From assembly GCA_009192285.1 (NCBI GenBank), contig WBVU01000016.1, forward strand, positions 310,001 to 374,000: a stretch of DNA of 64,000 nucleotides. Reading direction: 5' to 3'. This document shows, piece by piece, positions 21,691 through 34,912 of the stretch. Origin of the DNA: Morchella semilibera. Taxonomy: Eukaryota; Ascomycota; Pezizomycetes; Pezizales; Morchellaceae. The first letter of the stretch is position 1. Every line of letters starts with the position of its first letter. The position numbers and the translations under genes are program-made. The notes under the pieces were generated by a model, which saw only the letters and a program-made list of their open reading frames with translations, was not told where the DNA came from and made no database searches.

Positions 21691-24649
21691 GGCGGCGGTG
21701 GCGGATGGTGGACGCGTAGGTTTTTTGATTGTACTTTGTGAGGGTCTTTGGTCTTTCCCTGTTCCTTCGTAGCTAACGCGTGGAAAGAAGGGGAGGAAGA
21801 GCGCTGATTCGGTGGGTGGGGGCGTTTGTTTCGTTTTTGGCCCCTTTGCGAAGGTGGTTGGTGCGGTTGGGGTGATGCGCGTGTGGGTTGGGTTGGTGAG
21901 GAATTATTTTGGCATTCGCGTGGCGGTGCGTGGTTGGCTGCGCCACAGTTAATTGCACGAGTGAGATTGTGTGATTGGGCCCGGGGTCACGTTCGATTTA
22001 GATATTCACAATAATGGATAGCATGACCACTATGTGTTTTTTTTAGTTGAACGCTTAGCTGCAGCTACATAAATGCCTCCAGAAACATATATATCCACGT
22101 CTTTGAAAGAGACGTATGTTATTATCCTTATCTACATGTAGCAACGTGAAATATAGACCACACGTCGGGTCTTATCCTTACCCTAACCTCTAAGCCTCCG
22201 GCCAACAGAGCTACACAGTGGTGCATTATCTTTAGGTTTATTTTCGATACTTCTTACACCTCCCATTGTTGCCGACCAATCACCCAACACCTATGCCAAG
22301 ACACGAGTGATCCCTTATGCACAAAACCCCCACCACCAACCGTGATGTTGCTGCAACCGCCGCGGATAACGTCCCGAAGAGAGTCTAACCTGATCTAACT
22401 AGCACATGAATTATCATAACTTATTAGCTTATGGAAAGCATGTTTGGGTTACATGGAAGCGACATGCCGCCCACAAAAACCGTGTGGTATTTAATATTTA
22501 CCTTGCTAGCAGCTGTGGTGATACCGAGCGCCTTAGATATAAAACTTCCGGGCCTTGATACTAAGCCACTGTCAATATTCTGGTAATAGTCCTCTCAAAA
22601 AAGAAGGCACCGGCACTAACAGCTGCCATGTTCCAACATCTCACGTTGCTGGTTGGTATGGTATCAAGCTGAGAAAGGCTTTGAACAGTCCTGTCTCGCT
22701 TACACTAGGCTACCTTTGGAAAAACTTGGTTAGAAAATTTCCGCCAGCGTCTCAAAGGGATTCATGGTCTTCTTGGCTGGTGAGGCTGGTTCGGTTGTCC
22801 TGCTCCCAGATTGCTGTCTTGGTTAGCTTGCAGCAATAAGTGGCGGGAAACGCCTATCGAGCCCCAAGAATTCTACCTCAAGCCTTAAATTATTCCTAAC
22901 CCGTCATACCATTTTACTCGTCCCAAGTTGTGGGACGACATGAGCCTGTAATAGTATGATCGATAAAGCCGATCTATCTTGCTGCTAGAGCTCGTGCAAT
23001 CCCAAATCCCAAATCTCAAATCGAGGTACTTTGGGGCATCCCTTACCTTTTCGTTTAATCTTATGTGCAAAGGTATTCAATCAACTACTATACAGATGTC
23101 AGCATTAGAGAAAATTAAAGTATAATAGAAAACCCACCATGCCACTAAAAAATAAAGACCCATCTAGATGCCCAATTTTATCGCCACAGCAAGATACCGC
23201 GCTAGAGTATCGCAAGCATCTACCGGCCCAGACAAATTGACACCCAACCCACCCACACGCACCCCATCAACCTCACAACCGGGTTGGCAAGCTGCCTTAA
23301 GCCTCAGCACTTAGCCCCGGGCGAACTGCCCAGCCTTGCGCGTTGGCCACCGGTCGGGGCGATATAGGAGGTAGGGTAGGGAAAGTACAACTCGAGCCAG
23401 CTCATCAATCTCCCTCAGAGGCCCCACTATAACAGGTCCAACTCCCCGCAGAAATCTCTCGCCAGTAACAAGGCCCGAACCCCTCACGCTAGATCCCTCA
23501 ATGTGCACACCACCAAAGAAAGCAGAAAATCCATGCCGGAACCCATAGATCCCCGTCTCTACGGTGGGAATGATCCCACTAGCCAAAAGAACCCACAGCC
23601 CACAACCAGCCCACAGCCCACAGCCCACAGCCCACAGCCCAGAACTTCAAAGTAAGCTCACAATCTTGAAGTTAATCCCACGAGCCAAAGTTTAAGCCCC
23701 CAGAACCCAAAGAAAAGCCTACACCCAAGTCAGGCCCTCGACATACGCCCAAGGCCTGACCAGAGGCGAAAGAACTTGAACAAGCCTCGAAGGGCATAAG
23801 AAAGGCCGCCCCGCTCAAGATGGAACCAAAAAAAGGGGGGGGAGGGGAAAAACAAAGATGGACTCAGGAAGCTAAGCAGCTCAGGGAGAATGGCGGGGTA
23901 AGTGACTTACCTTGTACGGGCGGGGAAGGTAAAAATAGAAGCACCCAAGGTATTACGACGATGGGAGCGAGATAGGGCAGATGGTGAGCAACCTTAGCTT
24001 GATGGGCGAAGGTGTTGAAGGTTGAAGTTGAGGCTGAGTTTGTATTCTGTGGTGTGTGTGTGGTGTGGAGTGGAGGGGTGATGCGTTTTGCTCCAAACCT
24101 TATTTCGTGGGTTAGGGTTGATCTCGATAGGTCCACCACACCACCAGATGAACTTGCATCGCATGACATACAGGTGGGACTACATGCATATTTCTTTCCA
24201 TCTACTGCTGTGTACCCCCACCCGCCGGGTATTTTTTGCAACCATGGCGGCCCGCAGTAGCGCAGGTTAGTCTCGAGCCGTAAAGAAAAGTCAGGATGGA
24301 CTCGAGTCTAGGCATAGATCACTGAGGCGTTTATCGTGAGCAGCAACGCAGGTTCAGAATGGGGTGCACGAATGCAGGTCATGGGACATCACTCGACTGA
24401 TGGACTCACTACTCCATCTGCTATTATTCATCTTGTATGCATAATGTACGTTTCTCTACTCTGGAGTGGCTGAGTTGGCCTAGTTTGGTTTCTCTTCAAT
24501 CTAGACATGGCAAATCATCTCCAGTCACAACCCCTCACTGAAATATTTTTATTTGATATCAATCGACTAGCAAAAAACAAAAAACAAACCAACAAAAGCT
24601 ATTTATACAACCAAAGCACCCCTAAACACACACAAAAAGAAAACTATAT
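21691..24649. other. Intergenic region between FGAM synthase and RSC1
   Basis: About 3 kb with no supportable gene. It holds the RSC1 promoter side, TACATGTA at 22133, a GGTCATGG-N4-TCACTCG copy at 24377-24395, a 7-bp minisatellite (23591-23641) and the FGAM synthase 3' flank. Open frames at 22555-22839 (+), 23311-23628 (-) and 23864-24241 (-) show no recognisable domain and no supporting splice structure. Confidence 0.65.
23591..23641. repeat. CCCACAG heptamer minisatellite
   Basis: About six near-perfect CCCACAG units, the first pair separated by an AACCAG variant. It opens a frame on the minus strand that begins with a Gly/Cys/Leu/Trp repeat, which explains that open frame without a gene. 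Confidence 0.85.
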
Positions 24650-27600
24650 CTAACCGACCCATCTCCTGGCGCTCCTGAATAACCTAACCCATGGACCAAC
24701 CTCCCAGGCCTCCTCCCTACCCTTCTCCGCCAAATAGCTAACGCTCTCTCTAAGCACTGTTCTCTCTGGGTGGGGCATCATGGCTAGCACACGGCCATTT
24801 TCGCTCCTCACACCTGCAATACCCGCCGGGGATCCGTTGGGGTTAGCCGGGTAGACCTCAGTCGGCTGGCCGCGGTTATCAACATATCTGATGACAGCGC
24901 CGCCCTGCTGTTGAAGCTTCTGAAGGTGGTCTTCGCTAGTGAACGTAGCGCGTCCCTCACCATGAGCCACAGCGATGGGGAAAGAAGAGCCAGACATGCC
25001 ATCCAAAAAGACGCTGGGGTTCTTCTCGGCGTCTGAGTCCTTAATCTCGACCATGCAGAGACGAGACTCATACTGTTCGCTCCTGTTGCGCTCAAACACA
25101 GGCCAGTGCTCAGTACCATTGATGAGCTCCTTGAGTCTGCTTAGGAATTGGCACCCGTTGCACACACCCAGGGCGAAGGTGTCAGTCCTGTTGTTGAAGA
25201 AGTTCTCAAACTCCTTCCTTGCACCCTGGTGAAGGAGCACAGACTTCGCCCACCCAGCACCGGCGCCGAGAACGTCTCCGTAAGAGAAACCTCCGCAGGC
25301 GGCGATACCAACAAAGCCGTCGAGGGTAAGTCCGCGGTCGATGATATCGGTCATGTGCACGTCGACAGGGGTGAAGCCAGCAAGCCTGAAAGCGAAGGCC
25401 ATCTCAGCATGGCCGTTAACACCCTGTTCACGAAGGATGGCAACACGGGGCTTAACAGTCTGGATAGTGTCGAACAGCGGGGTGCTGGGGTTGAAGGTAA
25501 GGTTGTAGCTAAGACCAGGGTCCGCATCGTCAAGGATCGCCTCGTACTCCTGGTCCGCGCAGACTGGATTATCACGGATGCGCTGCATGATGTGGGATGT
25601 GGCGGCCCACTTCTGCTGCAGGGTCCCACGGGAGCTCTCGTAAACGGTGGCTGTGTTGTACTTGAAGGTAACCTTTTGATCATTGGCTTGCTTGACAGAG
25701 CCAAGGACCTTGACGTCCTTGACGCCGTTGGAGGAAAAGATCTGGGTGAAAGAAGCAACGTCCGCATCCTTAACCTGAAAGACGGCACCGAGCTCTTCGT
25801 TGAAGAAAGCTTCGAGAACGCCGCTGGTCTCGCCGTTGCGAGCAATGTCCCTAAGTTCGACGTCAACGCCAACGCGGCCAGCAAAAGCCATCTCGACAAT
25901 TGTAGTGAAAAGACCACCATCACTACGGTCATGGTAGGCCTGAACCACGTTCTTCGCACGAGCCTCAGCACAGGCCTTGAAGAAGCCCTTGAGCACCTCT
26001 ACATCTCTGACATCTGGTGCCTCGTTTCCGACCTGTCCAAAGACTTGGGCAACAGCGCTTCCGCCCATAGCCATCTTACCGCCGGCAAGGTCTACAAGAA
26101 CAAGCTTACTCTCGCCAATTTCAGACACACGCCTCAACTGAGGGGTCCAAGTCTTGCTAACATCACCAACAGCAGCAAAAGCGGTGACAACCAAACTGAT
26201 AGGCGCGGTAACCTCCTTCGAAGCACCAGTCTCACGCTCGGTCCACTTCATCTTCATGCTCATGGAGTCCTTACCAACGGGGATACTAACGCCAAGCTTA
26301 GGGCAAAGGTCCATACCGATGGCCTCAACAGCCTCGTACAAAGCCGCTCCCTCACCGGCGTGGTTACCAGCTGCCATCCAGTTGGCTGACAGGCGTACTC
26401 TGGCGAGACCACCCTGGATATCAGAGGCAACCAAGTTCATGAGTGACTCTGCAACGGCCATCTTTGCGGATGCCGCAGGTGAGATAAGAGCAAGAGTTGG
26501 CTTCTCACCCATAGCCATCGATTCACCAGTCTTAATACCCTCATCAAGAGCAGTAACAGTGACGGCAACATCAGCAACAGGTACTTGCCACGGCCCGACC
26601 ATCTGATCTCTAGTAATAAGACCAGTGACAGTCCTGTCACCAATTGTAATCAAAAAACTCTTAGATCCAACACTAGGAAGATGTAGAACACGATCCACGG
26701 CCTCTTGAATCAAGACCTCCTTGGGAATCTCGGAAAGGTAGCTCTCAAGTGTGGTATCAAAAGCTGGAAGATCAAGTTTTCGGCTCTCGACAACACGGCT
26801 CATCTTAGGAGGCTTTCCGAACAGTGTAGACATTGGTAGGTCAATAACCTTAGGGTCCTTTTCGCTATCACGGTCCTTGAGAACCAAACGCTGGTCCTCC
26901 TCTTTCCCACCCTGGGCCCTTCCAACAACTGAGAAACCACATCTCTCACGCTTGGCAATAGCCTCAAATGTCTTGAGACCCTCCTCTGCGACGGCCATGA
27001 CGTAACGCTCCTGTGCTTCACAGCACCAGATCTGAAGGGGACTCATACCCTTGTCCGCACTCTCTACCTCTCTGAGCTCGAACTCAGCTCCAAGACCAGC
27101 GTCGTGGACGAGCTCAGGAAGAGCGTTAGAGAGACCGCCGGCACCAACATCGTGAATGGAGCGAATGGGGTTGTTAACACCAAGGGCAACACAGGCATCG
27201 ATAACCATCTGTGCTCTTCTCTGCTGTTCTGGGTTTCCTCTCTGAACAGACGCAAAGTCCAAGTCTACACTACCCTCACCAGATGCAATTGACGAAGCGG
27301 CACCACCACCAAGACCAATCAACATCGCCGGTCCACCAAGCACAATCAGGTACGCACCAGGTTCGATCAATCCCGGCTCCTTAATTGCATGGATCGGACG
27401 GACAGTTCCAAGTCCTCCCGCTAGCATGATGGGCTTGTGGTATCCGCGGACCTCATCCCCACCCTTTCCAGTAGAAACACGAGTAGTAAGGGTGCGGAAG
27501 TATCCGAGAATACATGGCCTTCCAAACTCGTTATTGAACGCCGCTGACCCGATAGGCGCCTCAAGCATAATGTCTATTGGGGATGCGATATGGTTTGGCT

Positions 27601-28822
27601 TCCCCATGTCAATCTCCCACGGCTGACGGTGCCCAGGAATCAACAGGTCAGACACACTGAAACCCGCCAACCCGGCCTTAGGCTTCGATCCTCGCCCAAC
27701 CGCACCCTCATCTCTGATCTCACCACCCGAGCCGGTGGCGGCGCCAGGGTATGGTGACACGGCGGTAGGATGGTTGTGAGTCTCTACCTTGGCTACAAAG
27801 TGGACCATCTCCTTGGTCTGGGTCCAGTTCTTTGTCTCTACATCCGGTGCCCAGTGAACAGCCTCATTTCCTTCCAGTACGGCCGCGTTATCGGAGTATG
27901 CAGAGACGGTGTGGCCAGGTGAGAGCTTGTGTGTATTGCGAATCATGCCAAAGAGCGAGTTTGGCTTCACCTCGCCGTCAATGGTCCATGAGGCGTTGAA
28001 TTGCTTGTGACGACAGTGCTCGGAATTGACCTGTGCGAACATGAACAGCTCGACATCGTAGGGGTCGCGTGGGCATGGGCCGTTGGCGGAGAAAGCATCA
28101 AGCAGATACGTGATTTCGGATTGATCGAGGGCAAGCCCAAGCTCTTTGTTTGCCTTCTGGAGAGACTCTAGGGGTGTTGAGCTCGCAGAGTGGAGGTCTA
28201 CACGGCCGACTGGGAGAGGGTCGTGGGTTCCAAAAAGAGCCTCAAATGTAGGAGGTTGTGCAGAGAGAGTCTACATGGCATAATTAGAATCCCAAAGCCA
28301 ATAATACGCAATTGCAGTACCACAAACCTGGGTCATACGATCATAGATCGCATCTACGAACGGGTATCCCTCACCCTTCCACTCCCTACCATCTTCAAAC
28401 ACCAACTCTACCAATACACCTCTCTCAATTCTCTTGACCTCTTTCAGCCCACACACAGCCGCAATACTTGTCGCCTTCGATGACCACGGACTGATTGTCC
28501 CGGCTCTGGGACTAACCCACAAGATCAAACCGCTCGCATTCCCCGCACCACTTACAACCTGCTCTAACCTCTTTGTGTCTCTATCCTCCTCACCATAATG
28601 CAGGAGCTGCTCAAGGTACCTCCTCTCGAGACCGCCCTTCTGACCAAGAACTTTACCCGCTGCCTCATCGGCCGGGCACACGTAGTGCACGTACAAGGAA
28701 GCAATACTCTTTACCACCGCGGCGCCGCCCAGGACCGCATTGAGCGAGTCCTTGATCTCGACGAGACGGAAACTCGAGTACGCGGGCGAACCGGGGACTG
28801 CCAGAAACTCGGACGTCGCCAT
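24650..28822 (-). CDS. ADE6: Phosphoribosylformylglycinamidine (FGAM) synthase, purine biosynthesis
   Basis: Two exons (28328-28822 and 24650-28270) give 1371 aa, matching the large eukaryotic enzyme (yeast Ade6 is about 1358 aa). It converts FGAR, glutamine and ATP to FGAM in the cytosol, the fourth step of de novo purine synthesis. Visible motifs include MFAQVNSEHCRHKQ, ETHNHPTAVSPYPGAATGSG, IGLGGGAASS and SIHDVGAGGLSNALPE in the synthase lobes. The C-terminal glutamine amidotransferase has GVCNGCQF (nucleophile Cys near 1200) and MPHPERT (catalytic His). ACGGFSYGDVLGAG marks the class I amidotransferase fold. Gene name follows yeast ADE6 (PurL/PFAS elsewhere). All key regions look intact. 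Confidence 0.97.
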
Positions 28823-30090
28823 TGTGAAAATGTCTTTTAGCTCTTTCTTCCCAAAAAATGGTAGAGGTGGGGGAAAAGGGGGAAGGGGATGAGGTGGAGA
28901 GATGAGATGAGGTGTGGTCTATGTAGGTAGGTTAGGTAGGTAGCAGGCAACTCGAGTGTGATAGATTTGGCGGGGTATTAATCCATGGCGGGGCAAAAGA
29001 GAAGAAAAAAATTCTACTTATCGATAACGGTGGGGGTTAGAGACAGAATGGCTGGGTAGAGAGTGGGTTAGGGTTTGGTGGGGGGTCATGGGTGGTCATT
29101 CGCTTGACCCACACCATCCATCCACCCATAGTTCAACTTATGACCCCCCACGTTTCGTTTCTGATTAGAGTTGTGTACTACCAAACCAAACTTACTTGAA
29201 AACAATACCTACATGTATGCAACGAGCACCCTGTAGGTCAGGTACGGAATAAACTGTCTCTGCTAAGTAAGTGTATGCATGTGTCACGTCCTTGCATAAC
29301 CCAATGTTTGAGAAGTTTTTCAAAGAGAAAAGTACTGCAATTTCATCCTTGGTTTTTCGTGTAACCTTTTTATACATACTCCACGGCAGGATGAACCCTC
29401 TACATACATGTATGCACTTTAATGAAGATGCGTAGGAGGGTGGTGTAGGCCGGTACTTACCTTAATTGTACTGCAAAGGATTTGGAGTAGGTAATAAGTA
29501 GCGAGGCCACGGAAACCTATCGCCGATCCATCAATTCCACACGAATTAGCGATTTCCCTAGCCCCGAAAACAGCCTCGAGCAAGAAAGTCTAATCGTACA
29601 TAAGTCTCACAATCTAAGTTTTCACAGGACAATTAGAAAAAAAATAGAGCCACATCCTATAAATCTTTCTTATATCTTAGAATTCAAAGTACAAAATTGA
29701 TGGTATATATATACAGCCGAATCGAAGAGTCCTTGTCTGCCGACATATCTATCTGTAACCTATGATTTTTTTTTTCTTCCTTCCGCCCTCCAAAGTCTTT
29801 CCAACAAAAGAAATAAAACAAAACAAATAACACCTTGTAAATGACCCATAATTCGCCGAGATCGAGTGCGACATTGAGAACCCCGTCTAGGTGTTTCAAA
29901 TCTCCCTTACCATGTCAATGCCTGACAGAGCGCGGTTTGAATCCGATGTACGCATAAAGGGAAATAAAAATGGAAAAAAAGTGTGAAAATGGGAGTTAAG
30001 GAAAGTCATGAATGGGAAAGAAAGAAAAAAGAAACACCCCAAAAAAAGAAAAGGACAAAAAGCAAGGCCGAAACGACCACCGCAGGTTTA
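28823..30090. other. Intergenic region between the GH17 gene and FGAM synthase
   Basis: About 1.3 kb. The FGAM synthase promoter side has TAGGTAGGTTAGGTAGG-like repeats (28921-28942), a TTAGGGTTTGG telobox-like stretch near 29068 and a GGTCATGG-N4-TCA[CT]TCG copy at 29084-29102. TACATGTA occurs at 29210 and 29405. The right part (29600-30090) is A-rich 3' flank of the GH17 gene. No gene seen. Confidence 0.65.
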
Positions 30091-31275
30091 TTAATTGAAG
30101 ATGGAGAAATCTTTGATACCCCAGTACTAATAAATAGTTAGTAAAATGTTTCAGATACGGGATTAAGAATTAACAAACCTTTTCTGCATTGTATGTAGCC
30201 GCGGTATTCTGCTTCCAGAGATCATCACGGAATGTAAACAAGATGACATTGCTTCCCATAGCAGACCAGATCGACTTGAGAGCAGTTGTCTGATCGCTGA
30301 CAGAGGCCGTGGCGAGACCATTAGAATCTCCCTGATGAGGCCAGCCGGTCTCGGTGTACAAAAGATCCTTTCCAGGGCAAGCAGCCTTGATGTTCGCGCT
30401 CTGAGTAGTCAAGAAACCCCCGGCACCGCTCGCAGCAACCTTTCCGTCATAGAAAGGGTGGCAGTTAGCTGCAATGTAGTCCGAGTTCTGGCACAAAGTA
30501 GGGTTGTTCATGATCGCGACAAAGGTATCAACGGTGACGACGGGGCCGGTGTATCCAGCAGCACGGAGCGAAGTACGAGCGCTGTTAACCCTATCGACGA
30601 CTACTGAGGGGGAAGCTCCACTGTTCACAAGCTCATTTCCGATGGCAACGGTGTGGACTGAGCCCCAGGCACCCCCCGCAGATTTGATAAGAGTATCCAT
30701 ATCAAGTTGGTATTGTGCAAGATCGAGGACATTGAAGATACCGAGGAAGAGTTTAGTAGACGATCCCATAGCTGCCAAGACGTTGGGAATCTGGTTACAG
30801 TCGACGCCGTAAAGACGAATCACGGGGTAATTTTGAAGGTTGGAAAAATCGAGGGCTACCTCAGCAGTAGTTTTGCAAGAACCATCGTCGTTGTATGGAG
30901 AGTAGACCATACCGGGCTTGGACCCAGAAATTGATGCGACACCCTTGTTTGCTGTGCCTTCTGTGCTCAGGGTGGACACATCAACTGAACGCTGCTCGGG
31001 AGCAGATGTTGAGCCACCGGGCGAGTCTTCAACTTTATTGCCATTCTCGTCAACATAAACGTAGACGGTTTCGTATTCGGTTTGGGTCTCCACTGGAATA
31101 GGCTCGGCGACAGCTTTGGGACTCCTCTTGTGATGGCGTTTTCCTGGGGGGGGATTATTAGAATTTGAATTTCAGCTAGGATTCAACTGGAAATCTTACC
31201 ATGAGGTTGGGCAACGGTAACCTCAAGGGTGAGCAAAAGTGCTACAGCCAAACTACTAAACCTAGAAAAGATCAT
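30091..31275 (-). CDS. Secreted GH17 beta-1,3-glucanase/transglucosidase, Scw4/Scw10/Mp65-like
   Basis: Three exons (31200-31275, 30179-31143, 30091-30126) give 358 aa. A signal peptide (FSSLAVALLLTLEVTVAQ) is followed by a propeptide with a Kex2-type KR site in GKRHHKRSPKAV. A Ser/Thr-rich spacer precedes the GH17 barrel, which starts near GMVYSPYNDDGSC. The acid/base Glu is in VAIGNELVNSG (near 194) and the nucleophile Glu in LLYTETGWPHQGDS (near 289). The last 11 residues (YWGIKDFSIFN) come from a tiny third exon. These proteins sit in the cell wall and cleave or re-join 1,3-beta-glucan. The Kex2 site plus spacer favours the Scw/Mp65 branch over Bgl2; no GPI signal is present. Confidence 0.9.
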
Positions 31276-34200
31276 TTTAAGGGATTTTCAAAGGCTACTG
31301 GTGATGTTGGAAGTTGAAAGTTGGTAGTTGTATGACTCGCTCTGATCGAGGGGGACGGGGGGATTGATATATGTCTGGATTTTTTTGGTCGGTGTACTCT
31401 TGAACAATTCAAAGATACCACGGGCCCACGGCAAATCCCAATTGAATGAGACAGTTAAATGTCTTAGTTCGGTATAGGTTTCAATGGAGTTGCTGTAGTA
31501 GGGATGTCTCTGTAATATTGCTATCAAAGCAAATGAGTGGATAGATATTGTCTTCGAAGGAATGACAAGGCAAGATCTACAAAAAAGGACAAAGAGTGAA
31601 TAATAAGGCAAGGTGTGCCGGGGGTGAAGAGAGATGGTATTGGATGATAGGATAAGTTGAGAGAGGAAAAGGGAAGGGAATAGATGAAGCAGATGGGCCT
31701 GTTTAAGAAGTGGCCAGCGCAGTATACTGCAGAGGCATGAAACGAAGTATTCTGCACATTAAGACACTAAAATGACACTAAACCACTGCATGGTACTCCC
31801 ACTCATACATGTACCTAAGCTGCAGAGATGTGGGGGGAGAGAGAGGGGGGTGGGGGGGAGGGTTAGAGGTGTGTAAACGAACCGCTCACTCAAAAAAGCC
31901 CAGAACCCGTATCAGGATAAATGAGTTGTGGCCGCGCGGGTACCTGTACCTGAATACTACGCATACATGTATCTGCATGCACTCGCTTGATTGTGGGTGA
32001 TATGTAACTCTGGGTACATAAGTATCTTTTCACTTGCTGCATTACACCCTTTACTGCCGACTTATCTGACTGGGCTCAACTTTTACAGATTCCCACCAGC
32101 CTACAGGTTTGCTTCTTTTGGTACCTGGCGCCAAGCTCTCGGCACCCACCCGCTAAAACCACAAGCTTTTCGGACGGAGGAACCTCAAATCAGCTTCGGT
32201 TGAGCACGTTATTTGGAATGTCGGTCTAGTTTTTCTCCCCATGTAAACTCCAAAAACTGTCACAAGCATCCTCTTCCTTGTATAATAATTGTCACGATTA
32301 CTACATGTATCTATCATTATCGTGTTTAGGGTGTATGGGAAAAGTCGGTACGAATCTGCATCAGGCTGCCTGTAGGTACATAAGACAAAGACACAAAGAT
32401 TCAGCCCTGAATTGACAGCCGGGGTATAGCATAGAACAAAGGCCAAGGTGGTGGTAAAGGGGAAGGCAAAAAAAAAAAAAAAAAAAACCTGTGCCACTTT
32501 TACGTTCCTGACCAGTTGTCGTTGCGATTGGCTTGTCACCCTCAATTGTTCCTGCATGGGCTATTGAACCTAGTACACCAGCACCGGGTTTCCTTGCCCA
32601 TCCATGCCTTCCTCTTCTTCCATTCTTCCATGTACCTGATGAGCCGTCACACTTAGTGGTTTAGTGCCGGCTCTGATCCCATTAGCTTTTACGAACTTTC
32701 CCATGAGCCCACCACCACAACACCCATCGTTGTTTGGATCGACGCAAATCCGCGTGGATGGATACCAGACCCGTTACGGTATAATCGGTACCGCCTGTGC
32801 GCGTTCCTCCGCCCTGTCGGGCCACGTAAGTCTTGAGTGAAGAAGTGAAGCCTCAAATGGCTTGTGTGCATGGCTGTCCGTGGATAAGATACGCGTATCT
32901 TCATGGGGGGACAGGACCTTCCTCGGGAGGCCCAACTGGATGGGATAGATAGTACGGCAACATGCAAAACGAGGGCTTCAGAGTTGAGATACTTTGCTGT
33001 AAAACGCAGATGTGCAAGGGAAAATCCAGGTTAGTCTTTCTTTCAAGCGAACAAACTTACATGTACTCATGTTTGAACCCGTTTTCATGATTCGGACCCT
33101 GAAACCTCGCCCCAGGAACAAAAGGAACAAACTAACAAATTAGGATGTTTCATGAACCACGAGCCCTCTGCAGGAGCAAAGTGTAAACATTTCTAATCCT
33201 TGCACTACTAAGGCATGTGCATAGCATCTGGACCACGCGATACCTTTACGCTGTACCTACACTAAAGTCGGGATGGCCGAAGAAGAAGGTGATTATTGAA
33301 AAGGCGCCTAGACATCAAGCGATTGACCAGAACGATTGCGAGCTGAAAATCGCATTGGCAGCTTTGAGACTTGGCAACTAAAGCCTACAGTATTCTACAA
33401 TCATACATGTACATTACCTCTACAGGTACAAAGTTCTAGTATACAGGGGCTGAAATCACAGAATTAGGTCTCTTACCTGACATTAACAGAAATGCACTCG
33501 CAAGCGAGCTGTACGCGCCATCATCAAGCGACCCCACTCGTAGCTTACGTTTCCCCTCGTTTACCAATTTTCTCGGATTTCGTTTCCTAGAACAAAATTA
33601 CTGGATCTTGCGCCGCTATTTCGGTATTTCGGCCTTCGCATCTCTCCTTCTAGTATCTCTGGCCTATTGAAACAAACTAATTTATTCCCCATATCAGTTG
33701 CTTGTATTAGGTATTATGTAGGTTCCGGCAGGTCCCGCTCGAGAGACCCTAAACCAGATGTAATACAGCAGCATACCGGGTCCCGAAACCAGCTTTTTGC
33801 AGAGGAAAAGGAAAAAAAAAAAAGTTCCGCCGCTCCTGTGGGCAGTGCGCCATTCCGCACCCATCTCCGGTAACCGCACATACTCGGAGCCGCTCCGAAG
33901 ACCGCCGTATCGTCCGTGGGGCAAGCCCTACCTTTCTTCCCAAACAAAAGAAGGTGACAGATGACAGATATAAACGTGGCATACCATTCCTACTTACTCA
34001 ATGCCGTACCTGTGTACTCACATGTACTTACTCAGGGCTTGCTGAGGTAAATCTGTATCGCGATTTGCCTCTAATGATAGAAAACGCCTGAATTGAATCA
34101 AATGCTCTTGGATGCCCAGTCGAGGTATTTGGTACCGACCCGCATGCAGGAACGAACGCCTGGCAAAAAAGTGCAAGGAAGAAGAAAAAAAAAACATTTG

Positions 34201-34772
34201 TAGAATACCACCATGAACGATAGAAGCAGAACCACGTCACGCGGGGTGCAGTAAAGAGCTGCTGGCGATTGTTTTCAAAAAAAAAAAAGAGTATCGACGC
34301 ACATGATCCTGCAATAGGCACTTGCGCGCAAAACAATTGGGTGGAGAGGGGCTTTTCTGAGCTGAAAATCGTTAATATCAACTACTACTTAATGCGTTAT
34401 GGTGTTAGGTACTACCGTGTTATGTATGTAATGCGCTGTGAAGCCTAGTGCAGGTACCGCAAACATCATTGTCCATTGGTTCGTTTAGGTGATATTTATG
34501 TACCCTTACATTGACGTGGTGCCTGAGCTGCCAGTAACAGGTTTCATTGGAGAAGCAGTTGATAATTGGTCTGTTTGGCGAATAACTTTATTTGTTCAGT
34601 TGGTTGCTGGTAGCAGCTTCTGATCTGGTCCAAACAATCAGATCGGCAGTCTGGTCGGTCAATTCATCCCTTCCCTTACCCGCCTTCCGACAACTGGTCT
34701 GTCAGGCGAATAATCCACTTTTCAAATCTACACTTAAGTACATGTATCATGTAGGGTATCCAAAGATACATG
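31276..34772. other. Intergenic region upstream of the GH17 gene, up to the Tc1 insertion
   Basis: About 3.5 kb, no supportable gene. Six TACATGTA octamers lie at 31806, 31964, 32302, 33058, 33404 and 34739, and a seventh at 34767 overlaps the Tc1 target site. There is an A20 tract at 32468-32487 preceded by AAAGGGGAAGGC, and shorter poly-A runs near 33810 and 34180. Open frames here contain poly-Phe from these A tracts and are not convincing. Confidence 0.65.
32456..32488. repeat. AAAGGGGAAGGC + A20 + C, identical to a copy near 61471
   Basis: A 12-mer, exactly 20 A and a C are shared base for base with 61471-61503 in the same orientation, while the outer flanks differ. Confidence 0.75.
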
Positions 34773-34774
34773 TA

Positions 34775-34806
34775 CACCCGCAGGAAAAAAGTGAGGAAAC
34801 AACGAG
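34775..34806 (+). repeat. Left terminal inverted repeat of the Tc1 element
   Basis: Perfect 32 bp match in inverse orientation to 36081-36112, directly after the TA target site. Outermost bases are CA. Confidence 0.95.
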
Positions 34807-34912
34807 AGTGCAACGGTCCAAACCTCAACAAAAAAGTTAAATTGAAAATGAATAGAGGCAATATAACTACACAGTGAGATACATGGTAGATACTACGGCC
34901 TCTAAACTACAT

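Noticed and set aside
23311-23628. 105-codon minus-strand frame with Gly-rich product
   Set aside because: Its start is a translated CCCACAG minisatellite and nothing in it matches a known domain.
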